The notes under the pieces were generated by a model, which was not told the origin of the DNA, searched no databases, and saw only the letters and a program-made list of their open reading frames with translations. Made by a program: the position numbers and the translations under genes. Shown piece after piece: positions 36,738 to 45,712 of a DNA stretch of 64,000 bases (position 1 is the stretch's first letter; each line of letters begins with the position of its first letter). The DNA is from Desulfatitalea alkaliphila (GTDB lineage Bacteria; Desulfobacterota; Desulfobacteria; Desulfobacterales; Desulfosarcinaceae): assembly GCF_022968795.1 (NCBI RefSeq), contig NZ_JALJRB010000002.1:248001-312000 (forward strand), read 5' to 3'.

Positions 36738-36945
36738 TTTTTCTCCTCCTGTAAGAGATGGTTGTGCGGGTCGATGTCGATGTTGTCGGCCCGCGGTTTT
36801 AAACCGAACCCGCTACTTTTCACCGAACGCCCCTGCCGAGGGGCGACGGCGGACCGGCCGGGCCTTGTCCCGGCGGCTCCACCGTTGTGGGGGCACCGCC
36901 AGGTTGCCCGGCGTGGCTTGGCGCGGGGAATCTACTTCACGATTT

Positions 36946-38598
36946 TCATGATGGGTTCCCGGTGGGGTTGTGGTACGGCGCCGCCGACGGCGCCAATGGC
37001 GTGTTGCCCAAAATCAGGTCGGCCGCTTTTTCGGCGATCATCATCACCGGTGCGTAGATGTTGCCGTTGGTGATGTAGGGCATGACCGAGGCGTCCACCA
37101 CCCGCAGGTTGCGCAGGCCGTGGACCCGTAGTTCGGAGTCCACCACCGCCGTGGGGTCGGTACCCATCTTGCAGGTGCAGCTGGGATGGTAGGCCGATTC
37201 GCCTTCGTGCCCCACGAAATCCAGGATCTCCTGGTCCGATTGCACTTTGTCGCCGGGGGCCAACTCGTCGCCGCGGTATTCGTCGAAGGCCGGCTGGGTC
37301 ATGATGCGGCGGGTGACGCGGATGGCGTCTATCCAGTCCTGGCGCTCCTGTTCCGTGGAGAGGTAGTTGAACTTCACCTTGGGGTAGACGATGGGGTCGG
37401 CGCTGTCGATCTTCACCGTGCCGCGCACGTCGGTGTTCATGGGGCCCACGTGCACCTGGTAGCCGTGCCCGCCCTGGGCCACCGAGCCGTCGTAGCGGAT
37501 GGCGATGGGCAGAAAATGGTACTGCAGGTTGGGATAGGACACCTGGTCGTTGGAGCGGATGAAGCCGCCGGCTTCGAAATGGTTGCTGGCGCCGATGCCT
37601 TTGCGCTGGAACAGCCACTGGGCGCCGATCATGGGCGCGCGCCAGGCTTTGAGGGCCGGGTAGAGACTGACCGGCTGCTTGCAGGCATATTGCACGTACA
37701 CTTCCAAATGGTCCTGGAGGTTTTCCCCCACCCCGGGCAGATCCTGCACCACCGGGATGCCCAGGGTTTTGAGGGCATCGCCGTTGCCGATGCCGGAGAG
37801 CTGGAGCAGGGAGGGCGAGTTGATGGCGCCGCCGCAGCAGATGATCTCGCCGCCGGTGACCTTGAACTGCTTTTTGCCTCGTGTGTATTCGACCCCCACT
37901 GCCCGGTCGCCCTTGAAGAGAATGCGGGTGGCGTGGGCGCGGCAGACGACCCGCAGATTGGAGCGGTTCTTGACCGGATGGACATAGGCCCGTGCGGCGT
38001 TCCAGCGGCGGCCGCGGTAACAGGTGCGATCGAAGGGACCGAAACCTTCCTGCTGGTAGCCGTTCACGTCCTTGGTCAGCGGGTAGCCGGCCTGCTGCAC
38101 CGCCTTGAAAAAGGCATCGAACAGCGGGTTGTCGCACTCCGGCGAAGTGAGGAAGAGCGGGCCGGAAAAGCCGTGGTATTCGTCGGCGCCCTTGAGGCGC
38201 GTTTCGAAGCGTTGAAAATAGGGCAGGCAGTGGGCGAAGTCCCAATTCTCCAAGCCCGGCTCCTTGGCCCACTTCTCGTAGTCCTGGGCGTTGCCGTGGA
38301 TGTAGATCATGCCGTTGATGCAGCTCGACCCACCCAGCACCTTGCCCCGCGGCTGGTAGATGCGGCGATTGTGCATCCACGGCTCGGGTTCCGATTCGTA
38401 CCACCAGTTGTAGGTTCGGCCGGCCAGGGGATAGGTCAGGGCGGCGGGCATGTGCAGGCGGAAATCCAACTTAAAATCGGGCAGTCCGGCCTCCAGCACC
38501 AGCACCCGGTGCTCCGGGTTGGTGCTCAGCCGGTTGGCCAGGACACTTCCGGCGGAACCGCCGCCGATGATGATGTAGTCATAATGTCTTTTGAACAT
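36946..38598 (-). CDS. betA: Choline dehydrogenase, GMC flavoprotein (BetA-like)
   Basis: This is a 550-aa GMC oxidoreductase with strong similarity to BetA throughout. The FAD motif IIIGGGSAGSVLANRL is at residues 9-24. MPAALTYPLAGRTYNWWYES and NRRIYQPRGKVLGGSSCING match BetA blocks, as do GVGENLQDHLEVYVQYACK and GASNHFEAGGFIR. The catalytic His is in SAYHPSCTCKMG. BetA oxidises choline to betaine aldehyde. The start follows AAGGAG. It lies 2 nt after the aldehyde:ferredoxin oxidoreductase gene, which could oxidise the aldehyde product. Other primary alcohols remain possible substrates. Confidence 0.87.
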   Translation of the reverse strand: MFKRHYDYIIIGGGSAGSVLANRLSTNPEHRVLVLEAGLPDFKLDFRLHMPAALTYPLAGRTYNWWYESEPEPWMHNRRIYQPRGKVLGGSSCINGMIYIHGNAQDYEKWAKEPGLENWDFAHCLPYFQRFETRLKGADEYHGFSGPLFLTSPECDNPLFDAFFKAVQQAGYPLTKDVNGYQQEGFGPFDRTCYRGRRWNAARAYVHPVKNRSNLRVVCRAHATRILFKGDRAVGVEYTRGKKQFKVTGGEIICCGGAINSPSLLQLSGIGNGDALKTLGIPVVQDLPGVGENLQDHLEVYVQYACKQPVSLYPALKAWRAPMIGAQWLFQRKGIGASNHFEAGGFIRSNDQVSYPNLQYHFLPIAIRYDGSVAQGGHGYQVHVGPMNTDVRGTVKIDSADPIVYPKVKFNYLSTEQERQDWIDAIRVTRRIMTQPAFDEYRGDELAPGDKVQSDQEILDFVGHEGESAYHPSCTCKMGTDPTAVVDSELRVHGLRNLRVVDASVMPYITNGNIYAPVMMIAEKAADLILGNTPLAPSAAPYHNPTGNPS

Positions 38599-38600
38599 GG

Positions 38601-40469
38601 TTACTCCTTGTCACGGTTTGGCAAAGTGAAGCGCGGTGGCTCGTTCAGCCCCAATCGGGCCAGGGTTTGCGGCGTGGGCCGCCCCTGCGCGTCCCATCCC
38701 CGGACGCGGTAATAATCGGCCCGCATGCGGTTCATGTCTTCGGCGCTGATGCGCTGTCCCTTATGGGGGCCGTCGGGCAGGGGCTCTTCAGCGATCCGGC
38801 GCGGCAGCCGGTCGTCCTCGGGCTTGATCCCCTCGCGCAAATTGAACAACCGGGTCTGGTTCCAAATGCGTTCGCCCAGTTCATTGAAAAAAGTGGCGCT
38901 CACCGGACGTCCGGTGGCGGCCTGCAGCAGGCGGGCGTAGACTTCGGGCGGAACGGCGAAGGCGCCGAAGTCGCATTTGACCAGGGTATCGGTGCCGGCA
39001 AGGTAGTCCTGCTCGCCTTTGAGGATTTCGGCCTTGCCCTCTATGGTGTGCGCCGGCACGGGCCGCCCCTTGTATTCGCGGCCGCCCACTTCGTAGGCGA
39101 TCATGAAACCCCGCTGGTGGCAGCCGCCCCGGTCGGCGGTCATGTAGGCCAGCCCCATGCCCGGGGTGCCCCGCGGGCCCCAGGCCGGCATTTCAAGCCC
39201 TTTTACGTGCATGGCGTAATGCCGGGTCCCGCCGTCCAGGATTTCGGCGGCGCGTTTGACCCCCTGGCTCAGCAGGCGGCCCAGTTCGTTCTCCTGCAGC
39301 GCCATGGCGCGCAGCAGATATTCCGCGCCGGCCACGCTGCCGAAATCGAGGGTGACGCCGTCGGGGGCCTGGAGAACGCCGTTGCGGGCGGCCTCGAAGG
39401 CGAAGCCGATGATGCCCCCGGCGCTCATGGAATCGATGCCGCAGCGGTCGCACAGCTTGGTCAGGTGGGCCACGGCGCGCACATCGTGAATGCCCAGATT
39501 GGACCCCAGCAGGGCCGCCGATTCGAACTCCACGATGTCGGTGATCTGATGGGCGTACTTGCCGGTGCGGATGGCGCCCATCTGGCTGCAGCGAATGGGG
39601 CAGCCGAAACAGGCGGCCTTGCCGAGAAACAGGTGTTTGTACTGGGCTTCGTCGCCCAGCCGGTCGGCCTTGGGGTCCACCTGGTCGGCATGGTTGCGCA
39701 CCGGCAGCACGCCGGCTTCCGAGGCCCATGCCACGCTGGTGCTGGTGCCGCCGTAGGTCAGGGTGCGGCACTCCTCGTTGGCGGCGATGGCGGCATGGGC
39801 TTCACGGCAGGCGGCGCGGAAGGCGGGCAGGTCGTGGACCCCCACCACCCGCGATCCCTGCAGGGCCACGCCCTTGAGGTTCTTGGCGCCCATGACGGCA
39901 CCGGCGCCGCCCCGGCCGGCCTGGCGGTTGTACTCACAGCTGACCAGGGCGAAGGGAACGCGGTTCTCCCCGGCCTGGCCGATGGTCACCACCGTGGCCT
40001 CGGGCGCCGCCAAGTCCCGCTTGATGGCGGCATTGGCCGCCAGGGCGTCTTGGCCCCAGATGGCATCCGCCGGGCACAGTTCCACGGCGTCGTCCTTGAT
40101 CCATAGATAAACCGGCGCATCGGCCCGGCCGGTGATGATGATGCCGTCATAGCCGGCATACTTGATCTCCGGGCCGAAGCGGCCGCCGAAATAGGAATCG
40201 AGGAAAGTGCCTGTCAGCGGCGATTTGGTCACCACGCAGGCCCGCATGGACGGCGCCGCCGTGGCGGTCAGGGGGCCGGTGAGAAACATGAGCGGGCACT
40301 CGGGCGCCAGGGGATCGACCCCTGCCGAGGTCAGGTCGTTCATCAGCTTGGCGCCCAGGCCCTTGCCGCCCACAAAGGCCTCCTGCAGCCAGTCGGGCGT
40401 GGCGATTGCTTGGCTGCGCCGCGCGGTCAGATCCACCCACAACAGTTTTTGCATGTCGCTGCGTGCCAT
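38601..40469 (-). CDS. Aldehyde:ferredoxin oxidoreductase (tungsten-pterin type)
   Basis: This is a 622-aa enzyme of the AOR family, which oxidises aldehydes to acids and reduces ferredoxin with a tungsten-bis-pterin and one 4Fe-4S cluster. The N-terminal AOR block GGKGLGAKLMNDL, the cluster motif CFGCPIRC (CX2CX3C) with a distant Cys in LVKCDFGAF, and the signature PRGTPGMGLAYMTADRGGCH are present. The long upstream open frame is not used: ATG 40469, with GAGG 7 nt upstream, overlaps the ferredoxin stop (ATGA). It lies between the ferredoxin and betA genes, so betaine aldehyde is a plausible substrate. Confidence 0.94.
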   Translation of the reverse strand: MARSDMQKLLWVDLTARRSQAIATPDWLQEAFVGGKGLGAKLMNDLTSAGVDPLAPECPLMFLTGPLTATAAPSMRACVVTKSPLTGTFLDSYFGGRFGPEIKYAGYDGIIITGRADAPVYLWIKDDAVELCPADAIWGQDALAANAAIKRDLAAPEATVVTIGQAGENRVPFALVSCEYNRQAGRGGAGAVMGAKNLKGVALQGSRVVGVHDLPAFRAACREAHAAIAANEECRTLTYGGTSTSVAWASEAGVLPVRNHADQVDPKADRLGDEAQYKHLFLGKAACFGCPIRCSQMGAIRTGKYAHQITDIVEFESAALLGSNLGIHDVRAVAHLTKLCDRCGIDSMSAGGIIGFAFEAARNGVLQAPDGVTLDFGSVAGAEYLLRAMALQENELGRLLSQGVKRAAEILDGGTRHYAMHVKGLEMPAWGPRGTPGMGLAYMTADRGGCHQRGFMIAYEVGGREYKGRPVPAHTIEGKAEILKGEQDYLAGTDTLVKCDFGAFAVPPEVYARLLQAATGRPVSATFFNELGERIWNQTRLFNLREGIKPEDDRLPRRIAEEPLPDGPHKGQRISAEDMNRMRADYYRVRGWDAQGRPTPQTLARLGLNEPPRFTLPNRDKE

Positions 40470-40924
40470 CAGCTTTCCTCTTTCACCGGCCCCGGCACGG
40501 TCCGGTGCACAATTTCCAGCGCTCCGGTGGGACAGGCGGCCACGCAGGCCGGCGCGCCACCGCAAAGGTCGCACTTGACCGATTTCTTCAACTCCGGATC
40601 GACCCCCACAATGTGCAACGGGCAGTAGCGGTGGCACAGATTGCAGGCGATGCATTTGTCAGGGTCCACCACCATCGCGCCGGTGGCCGCGTCGCGCGCG
40701 ATGGCCTGCACCGGGCAGACTTTGGCGCAATAGGCGTTTTCGCACTGGTTGCACACCGTGGGAAAATGGTAGAGATTTTCACATTGGTGCGCGATCTGCA
40801 GCAGCGCCCGGTGGGGGTTGTAGCCGCCCAGCAGCCGCTCCGAACAAGCCAGTTGGCAAAGCCCGCAGCCCGTGCAGCGGTCGAAGTGGGTTTTGATTTG
40901 CATCCGTTCCATTTGCCGATCCAA
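40469..40924 (-). CDS. Four-cluster 4Fe-4S ferredoxin-type electron-transfer subunit
   Basis: This is a 151-aa iron-sulfur protein with four cysteine clusters, as in the HybA/DmsB-like electron-transfer subunits: CTGCGLCQLAC, CNQCENAYCAKVCP, CIACNLCHRYCP and CDLCGGAPACVAACP. It probably carries electrons from the aldehyde:ferredoxin oxidoreductase encoded immediately after it (ATGA overlap of stop and start). The start is probably TTG 40924, after AAGG; ATGs follow at codons 5 and 8. There is no twin-arginine signal, so the complex is cytoplasmic. Confidence 0.9.
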   Translation of the reverse strand: MDRQMERMQIKTHFDRCTGCGLCQLACSERLLGGYNPHRALLQIAHQCENLYHFPTVCNQCENAYCAKVCPVQAIARDAATGAMVVDPDKCIACNLCHRYCPLHIVGVDPELKKSVKCDLCGGAPACVAACPTGALEIVHRTVPGPVKEES

Positions 40925-41036
40925 TGGCCCTTATCCTTCTTTCAAATCTTCGGTCGTCGATAATTGCTCTATTGTGATTCTGTATCGGCCGCGGGAGCGC
41001 CGGCCAAGGCACCCCCGCGGCCGCAAGCGATGGATG

Positions 41037-42257
41037 CTACTTGATCCAACGCGGCTTGATGAACTTGTAGTCTTTGTACGGCCTGGTGGGCGGATCGGTG
41101 AAAATGGTCACCATCTCTCCGTCCTGCACCTGGTAGTGGCCGAAAGGCACATCCCCACCACCGCGCATGACGTGATCTTCATCCCACTTCCACCAACCGG
41201 TCTCGCCTTTGTAGCCCACGGTGGCGATGTGGCGGTTGACCGCCGCGTGGTCCTTTTCATCGCCCACGGCCACCACGGCCGCGGCCCACGCCTTGACGCC
41301 GCTGTAGGCTGCCCAGGAACCGGCCTGGGGTTGATGGCCCCAGATTTCCGTAAACCGCTCCACCCAGGCCTGGGCCTCGGGGGTCGGCGCTTCGGGGGTC
41401 GGCATGGCGGTGGGCACCTCACCGATCAGGCCGTCGGCTTCCTTGCCCATGGTCTCCACCACTTCCCGCGGCACGATGGAGTAGCCGTAGCTGAGGATGG
41501 TGTCGGTGGGGGTTCGCATGAACTGGCGAAAGAAGGTGATCACTTCCGGCGCACTGACGATCTCCACGTGAATGATGGCCGGCTTGATACGCCGGATGCG
41601 GGTCATGATCGGTCCCCACTCCCGCGTGCCATAGGGCACCACCTCGCGCAGGGCCACTTCCCAGCCGGCTTCCTTGAACTTGGTTTCCAGGGTGTCGCCC
41701 ACACCGGTGCCCCAGGCGTCATCGGCGTTGATGATGACCACTTTCTTGTTGGGGTATTCGTAGGGCAGGGCCATGAGCACGTTGAACATGCTGGTGGCCT
41801 GATTGATGTCGGTGTCGGTCAGCTGGAAGATGTTGGCGTACTTCTCCGGGTCTTCCTTGAAGACATCCACCGCCGCCTGGGAGCCGTCATCGGCAAAAAA
41901 GGGGGCGGTGTACTTGCCGTAGGCACGCACATCCTGGCCCCAGCCTGCCCAGCCGGCGTGGACGGAATCCACCTTCTCCTGGCCGACCAGATAGTCGGCC
42001 CCCTGCATCACCCGCTCCGGCGCGAACTCCTGGGTGTCGAAGCGGATGGGCTCCAGTTGCTTGCCCAGCAGGCCGCCGTCGGCATTGATTTCGTCGATGG
42101 CCATTTTGATGCCCTTCCAGTAGTTGTCGCCGGTGTCGGTGTAAGGGCCGGTCATGGCCAGGGGCACGCCGACTTTGATAACGTCACCGGCATGGGCCAT
42201 TCCGGTCAGGGTGAGGATTGCCGTCAGCAACAAAACGATGGGGATGATTCTCTTCAC
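41037..42257 (-). CDS. ABC transporter substrate-binding protein, branched-chain amino acid type
   Basis: This is a 406-aa periplasmic binding protein of the LivK/HAAT class (Peripla_BP_6). It has a signal peptide KRIIPIVLLLTAILTLTG cleaved after AHA, then the start of the mature fold DVIKVGVPLAMTGPYTDTGD. Later blocks VVIINADDAWGTGVGDTLE and AGSWAAYSGVKAWAAAV follow. The start is GTG 42257, since AAGGAG lies 7 nt upstream; the frame extends to 42290 without a site. With the four following transporter genes it forms a complete importer. The substrate is unknown; the neighbouring choline/aldehyde oxidation genes suggest a non-amino-acid ligand. Confidence 0.92.
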   Translation of the reverse strand: MKRIIPIVLLLTAILTLTGMAHAGDVIKVGVPLAMTGPYTDTGDNYWKGIKMAIDEINADGGLLGKQLEPIRFDTQEFAPERVMQGADYLVGQEKVDSVHAGWAGWGQDVRAYGKYTAPFFADDGSQAAVDVFKEDPEKYANIFQLTDTDINQATSMFNVLMALPYEYPNKKVVIINADDAWGTGVGDTLETKFKEAGWEVALREVVPYGTREWGPIMTRIRRIKPAIIHVEIVSAPEVITFFRQFMRTPTDTILSYGYSIVPREVVETMGKEADGLIGEVPTAMPTPEAPTPEAQAWVERFTEIWGHQPQAGSWAAYSGVKAWAAAVVAVGDEKDHAAVNRHIATVGYKGETGWWKWDEDHVMRGGGDVPFGHYQVQDGEMVTIFTDPPTRPYKDYKFIKPRWIK

Positions 42258-42286
42258 GATGAACTCCTTTATTGAAAGTTTTCGGT

Positions 42287-43297
42287 TCAACCTTGGCCGC
42301 CGGCATTCGCGGCCGTTGATTCGGCCACTGCCGGTTCGGCCGCGCCGCGGCCGGGCACAAGGTTGCGCAACAAACCAATGATACCGTCGGGAAGCGCCAG
42401 CACCAGTACCACCACCAGGGCGCCCAACACCATGGGGCGATAGGTGCCCAGAGGCGCCAGCGCCTCGTTGAAGGTCACGGTCACGATGGCGCCCAGGATG
42501 GCGCCGGGAAACTGCCCGATGCCGCCCAGCACCAGCATGATCATCAGCATCACGAACAGATCGATGCCCAGCATGCGGGTGGAGAGCATGCCGATGTAGT
42601 GACCGTAGAACCCGCCCGCCAGACCGGTCAGAAAACTGGTCAGGGCAAAGACGGCCAATTTATATTTGAAGGCGCTCACCCCCAGGCTGGCGGCGAAGCC
42701 GGCCGAGTCCTTGAGCGCCAGGAAGGCGGTACCCCAGAAAGAACGAATCACCAGCATGATGATGACCGAACAGACCACCGCCAGCACCAGGGCGGCATAG
42801 AACACGGCCACCTTGTCGCCGGCGCCGAAGGTGATGCCGAACAGCTCCATGGGCGGGATGGTCAGGATGCCCCGCGAGCCGCCCGTGCCGATGGCGCGGC
42901 CCATATCGCTTTTGAGAAACGGTTCCAGGATCATGTGCACGGCAAAGGTGACCAGGGCGATATAAGCGCCTTTGAGCCGCAGGCATGGCAGCGCCACCAG
43001 CACGCCGATGGCGGCCGCGACGACCCCGGCCAGCACCATGGCCGCCAGGGGGTGGATACCGAAGGTCAACGCGAGGATGGCCGAGGCGTAGGCGCCGATG
43101 ACGAAGAAGGCCACCTGCCCGAAGGAGAAGATGCCGGCAAAGCCCATGATCAGGTCCCAGCAGGAGGCCACCACGGCCCATATCAGGCACATGATCAGGA
43201 TGTGCATCAGGTGGTCCGTCCCGCCCACGAACAGGGGCATCAAGGCCATGACGCCGTAGATGAGCGCCATTGTTCCGCTCATGCGTTTCCAGTCCAT
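42287..43297 (-). CDS. Branched-chain-type ABC permease (LivM-like)
   Basis: This is a 336-aa polytopic membrane permease of the LivM class with about 8-10 helices. Signature LSWDLIMGFAGIFSFGQVAF-type sequence appears here as SCWDLIMGFAGIFSFGQVAF at about residues 47-66, and EAA-like loops occur near QFPGAILGAIVTVTFNEAL. An extra unstructured C-terminal tail is rich in Ala (GAAEPAVAESTAANAGG). ATG 43297, with GGAG 9 nt upstream, is preferred over TTG 43303. It is part of the five-gene importer operon. Confidence 0.92.
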   Translation of the reverse strand: MDWKRMSGTMALIYGVMALMPLFVGGTDHLMHILIMCLIWAVVASCWDLIMGFAGIFSFGQVAFFVIGAYASAILALTFGIHPLAAMVLAGVVAAAIGVLVALPCLRLKGAYIALVTFAVHMILEPFLKSDMGRAIGTGGSRGILTIPPMELFGITFGAGDKVAVFYAALVLAVVCSVIIMLVIRSFWGTAFLALKDSAGFAASLGVSAFKYKLAVFALTSFLTGLAGGFYGHYIGMLSTRMLGIDLFVMLMIMLVLGGIGQFPGAILGAIVTVTFNEALAPLGTYRPMVLGALVVVLVLALPDGIIGLLRNLVPGRGAAEPAVAESTAANAGGQG

Positions 43298-43384
43298 ATT
43301 CAATTACTCCATTACGCTCCTGAAAGTTTTACCCGAACCGACCACAAAGCGATCGGCGCCGAACCGCAACCGGCTTCCCGGCCA

Positions 43385-44263
43385 TCAGCCCCATTTGCCC
43401 ATCAGCCCCTGGGGCCGGATGGCCAAGGTGGCCAGCAGCACCCCGAAGAGGGCGAACAGCACCCAGGTCATGCCGAACACGTACCCCACATAAGCTTCCA
43501 ACATGCCCAGAATGAAGGCCGCCAGCAGGCCGCCGCGGATGGAGCCCATGCCGCCGAAGGCCGTGATCACCCAGGACTTGACCAGGATGTCCCAGCCGCC
43601 CATGGGAGAGATGAAGTATTTCTGGGCCAACAGAATGCCGCCCAGGCCCACCATGACGGTGGAGATGCCGAAAGTGGCGGCGAAAATGCGGTTCTTGGGA
43701 ATGCCGACGATTTTGGCGCCGATGGGGTTCTGGGCCACCGCGCGCACGGCCATGCCGATGCGCGTGTTGTTCAGCAACCAGCGAAAGGCCAGGATACCGC
43801 TGATGGCCAACACGAAGATCATGATGTCCTGGTTGGCGATATAGATGGGGCCCAGTTCGACGGCGCCCGTCATGATCGGCGGCAGCGATTTCATGCGCGG
43901 CCCGAACAGCACCTGGTAGCCGTTGTCCAGGAAAAGCGCCAGGCCCAGGGTGATCATCATCACCTTCACTTCCCAATCCGAGCGTTTGCGCAGGGGCGCG
44001 ACGATAACTTTCTCGGTGACGTAGCCGAACCCTATCAGAAAGGGCACCGCCATCAGCAATACCATCAGATAGCCGCCGCTGAGGCCCAGGTACACCATGA
44101 GCACCCAGGCAAAATACCCTCCCAGGCTGTAGAAGGAGCCGTAGGCGAAGTTGAAGGCCCGACTCACACCGTAGACCAAGGTCAAGCCCACGGCCATCAA
44201 GGCGTAGACCGAACCATTGGTCAAACCGCTGATAAAGACATCCAGGTATTCTTCGATATACAT
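43385..44263 (-). CDS. Branched-chain-type ABC permease (LivH-like)
   Basis: This is a 292-aa polytopic membrane permease of the LivH class. NGSVYALMAVGLTLVYGVSR and AFNFAYGSFYSLGGYFAW near the N terminus and KSWVITAFGGMGSIRGGLLA near the C terminus are typical. The reading frame is open further upstream to 44551, but that part is antisense-like to the ATPase gene's codons and has no family match. ATG 44263, with GGAAG upstream, gives the family N terminus. It lies between the ATPase and LivM-like genes. Confidence 0.92.
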   Translation of the reverse strand: MYIEEYLDVFISGLTNGSVYALMAVGLTLVYGVSRAFNFAYGSFYSLGGYFAWVLMVYLGLSGGYLMVLLMAVPFLIGFGYVTEKVIVAPLRKRSDWEVKVMMITLGLALFLDNGYQVLFGPRMKSLPPIMTGAVELGPIYIANQDIMIFVLAISGILAFRWLLNNTRIGMAVRAVAQNPIGAKIVGIPKNRIFAATFGISTVMVGLGGILLAQKYFISPMGGWDILVKSWVITAFGGMGSIRGGLLAAFILGMLEAYVGYVFGMTWVLFALFGVLLATLAIRPQGLMGKWG

Positions 44264-44300
44264 AATCGTTTTCTTCCGTCGTCGCCCAACGGGCGGCCGG

Positions 44301-45005
44301 TTACATGCCGAGGAAAATCTCTTTGAGGCGATCATCCGCGGCGGCTTCTTCGGCCGATCCCTGGAAAGTGATGCACCCTTCTTCCAGCACGTAGACGCGG
44401 TCGGCCAAATCGGCGATCTGAGGAATGTTTTGTTCCACCAGGAGCATCGATTTGCCTTGGCGGTGGATCTCCTTGATGATGTTGAACACCTCCGTGCGCA
44501 GATTGGGCTGCAGGCCCAGGGAGGGTTCATCGATGCAGAGAAAATCGGCATTGGACATCAAACCGCGGGCGATGGCCAACATGCGGGCCTCGCCGCCGCT
44601 CATTGTGGCGGCCAGTTGCTTTTTACGGGCCGCCAGGCGGGGAAACAGTTCGAACACCCGGGCCAGGTTGCGCTTCTCTTTTTTGCGCGCATTCTTGGCA
44701 TAGGCGCCCAGCTTGAGGTTTTCCATCACCGTCATGTCGCCGAACAGCTCGCGGTTTTCGGCGATGTAGATGACCCCCTGGTTGACCAACTGCTCCGTGG
44801 ACCACCCGGTGATGTCCTGCCCTTTGTAAGTGATGGTGCCGTCCACCCTGTCCAGCAGGCCGCACACCGCCTTGAGCAACGTGCTTTTGCCATGGCCGTT
44901 GGGACCCAGCATGACCACCACTTCCCCTTCGTGCACCTCGCAGGAGACGTCGTGCAGCACGTGGAACTGATCGTAGTATGCGTTTACATCAGCTATTGTC
45001 AGCAT
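44301..45005 (-). CDS. Branched-chain-type ABC ATPase (LivF-like)
   Basis: This is a 234-aa ATP-binding subunit of the LivF class. Walker A LGPNGHGKST, with His where Ala is usual, the signature MSGGEARMLAIARGLM and Walker B FLCIDEPSLGLQPN are present, and the LivF-specific LLVEQNIPQIADLADRVYVL follows. ATG 45005 lies within the end of the LivG-like gene (stop at 44989), so translation is coupled. GTG 45014 is an alternative start. Confidence 0.92.
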   Translation of the reverse strand: MLTIADVNAYYDQFHVLHDVSCEVHEGEVVVMLGPNGHGKSTLLKAVCGLLDRVDGTITYKGQDITGWSTEQLVNQGVIYIAENRELFGDMTVMENLKLGAYAKNARKKEKRNLARVFELFPRLAARKKQLAATMSGGEARMLAIARGLMSNADFLCIDEPSLGLQPNLRTEVFNIIKEIHRQGKSMLLVEQNIPQIADLADRVYVLEEGCITFQGSAEEAAADDRLKEIFLGM

Positions 45006-45708
45006 ATTCTTCACCCAGGTAGCATTCGATGACGTGGGGATCGCGAATCACCTCTTCCGGATCGCCTTCGGCGATGCGGGCGCCCGCATCGATGATCAGG
45101 AGCTTTTGGGTGAGTTCGGTCAACACTTTCATGAAATGTTCGATGATAATGATGGTGACGCCCATCTCTTGGTTGATCCGTTTGATCAATTCCATCAGAT
45201 CGCGGATCTCGTGGGCATTTGAGCCGGCCATGGGTTCGTCCAGCAGCAAAATTTTGGGGCGCGTGGCCAGGGCCGCGCCGATCATGACCTTTTTCTTGCC
45301 CAGCAGGTTCAGCTCATCGGCCATGCAGTCACGGTCCTGCGCCAGGTCGAGAAAGGCGATGATTTCATCCACCCGCGCCTGGTCGTAGGCCTCGCTGTCG
45401 CCGAAATGGCACCCCACACCGATGCTCTGCGCTGCCGTCAGACTGGGAAAGGTCTCCGGCACCTGAAAGGTGCGCGAAATGCCCAGCTGGGCGATCTTGT
45501 GGGGCGCCATGCCGGCGATAGGGGTGCCGTCGAAGAGAATTTCGCCTTCGAAATCGTGATAGCCGGTGATCAGGTTGTAAATGGTCGATTTGCCGGCGCC
45601 GTTGGGGCCGGCGATGCCGTAGATCTGCCCCTCGGCCACATGGAAACTCAAATCGTTGACCGCCACCAGCTCGCCGAATTTTTTCGTCAAATGGGATACG
45701 CGTAGCAT
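44989..45708 (-). CDS. Branched-chain-type ABC ATPase (LivG-like) with altered signature motif
   Basis: This is a 239-aa ATP-binding subunit of the LivG class. Walker A GPNGAGKST and Walker B ILLLDEPMAGSNAHE are standard, and the LivG-type ISRTFQVPETFPSLTAAQSI is present. The ABC signature normally reading LAYGQQRR or similar is LNLLGKKKVMIGAALATRP here, so the LSGGQ element is poorly conserved; the partner ATPase has a good one, which is enough for one composite site. The start ATG 45708 gives the family N terminus MLRVSHLTKKFG; ATG 45744 overlaps the regulator gene. Confidence 0.9.
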   Translation of the reverse strand: MLRVSHLTKKFGELVAVNDLSFHVAEGQIYGIAGPNGAGKSTIYNLITGYHDFEGEILFDGTPIAGMAPHKIAQLGISRTFQVPETFPSLTAAQSIGVGCHFGDSEAYDQARVDEIIAFLDLAQDRDCMADELNLLGKKKVMIGAALATRPKILLLDEPMAGSNAHEIRDLMELIKRINQEMGVTIIIIEHFMKVLTELTQKLLIIDAGARIAEGDPEEVIRDPHVIECYLGEEYADNS

Positions 45709-45712
45709 GGCT

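Noticed and set aside
42599-44326. Long plus-strand open frame opposite the LivM- and LivH-like genes.
   Set aside because: It is a shadow of GC-biased codons, with His/Gln/Gly-rich nonsense sequence and no ribosome site. The opposite strand encodes clear permeases.
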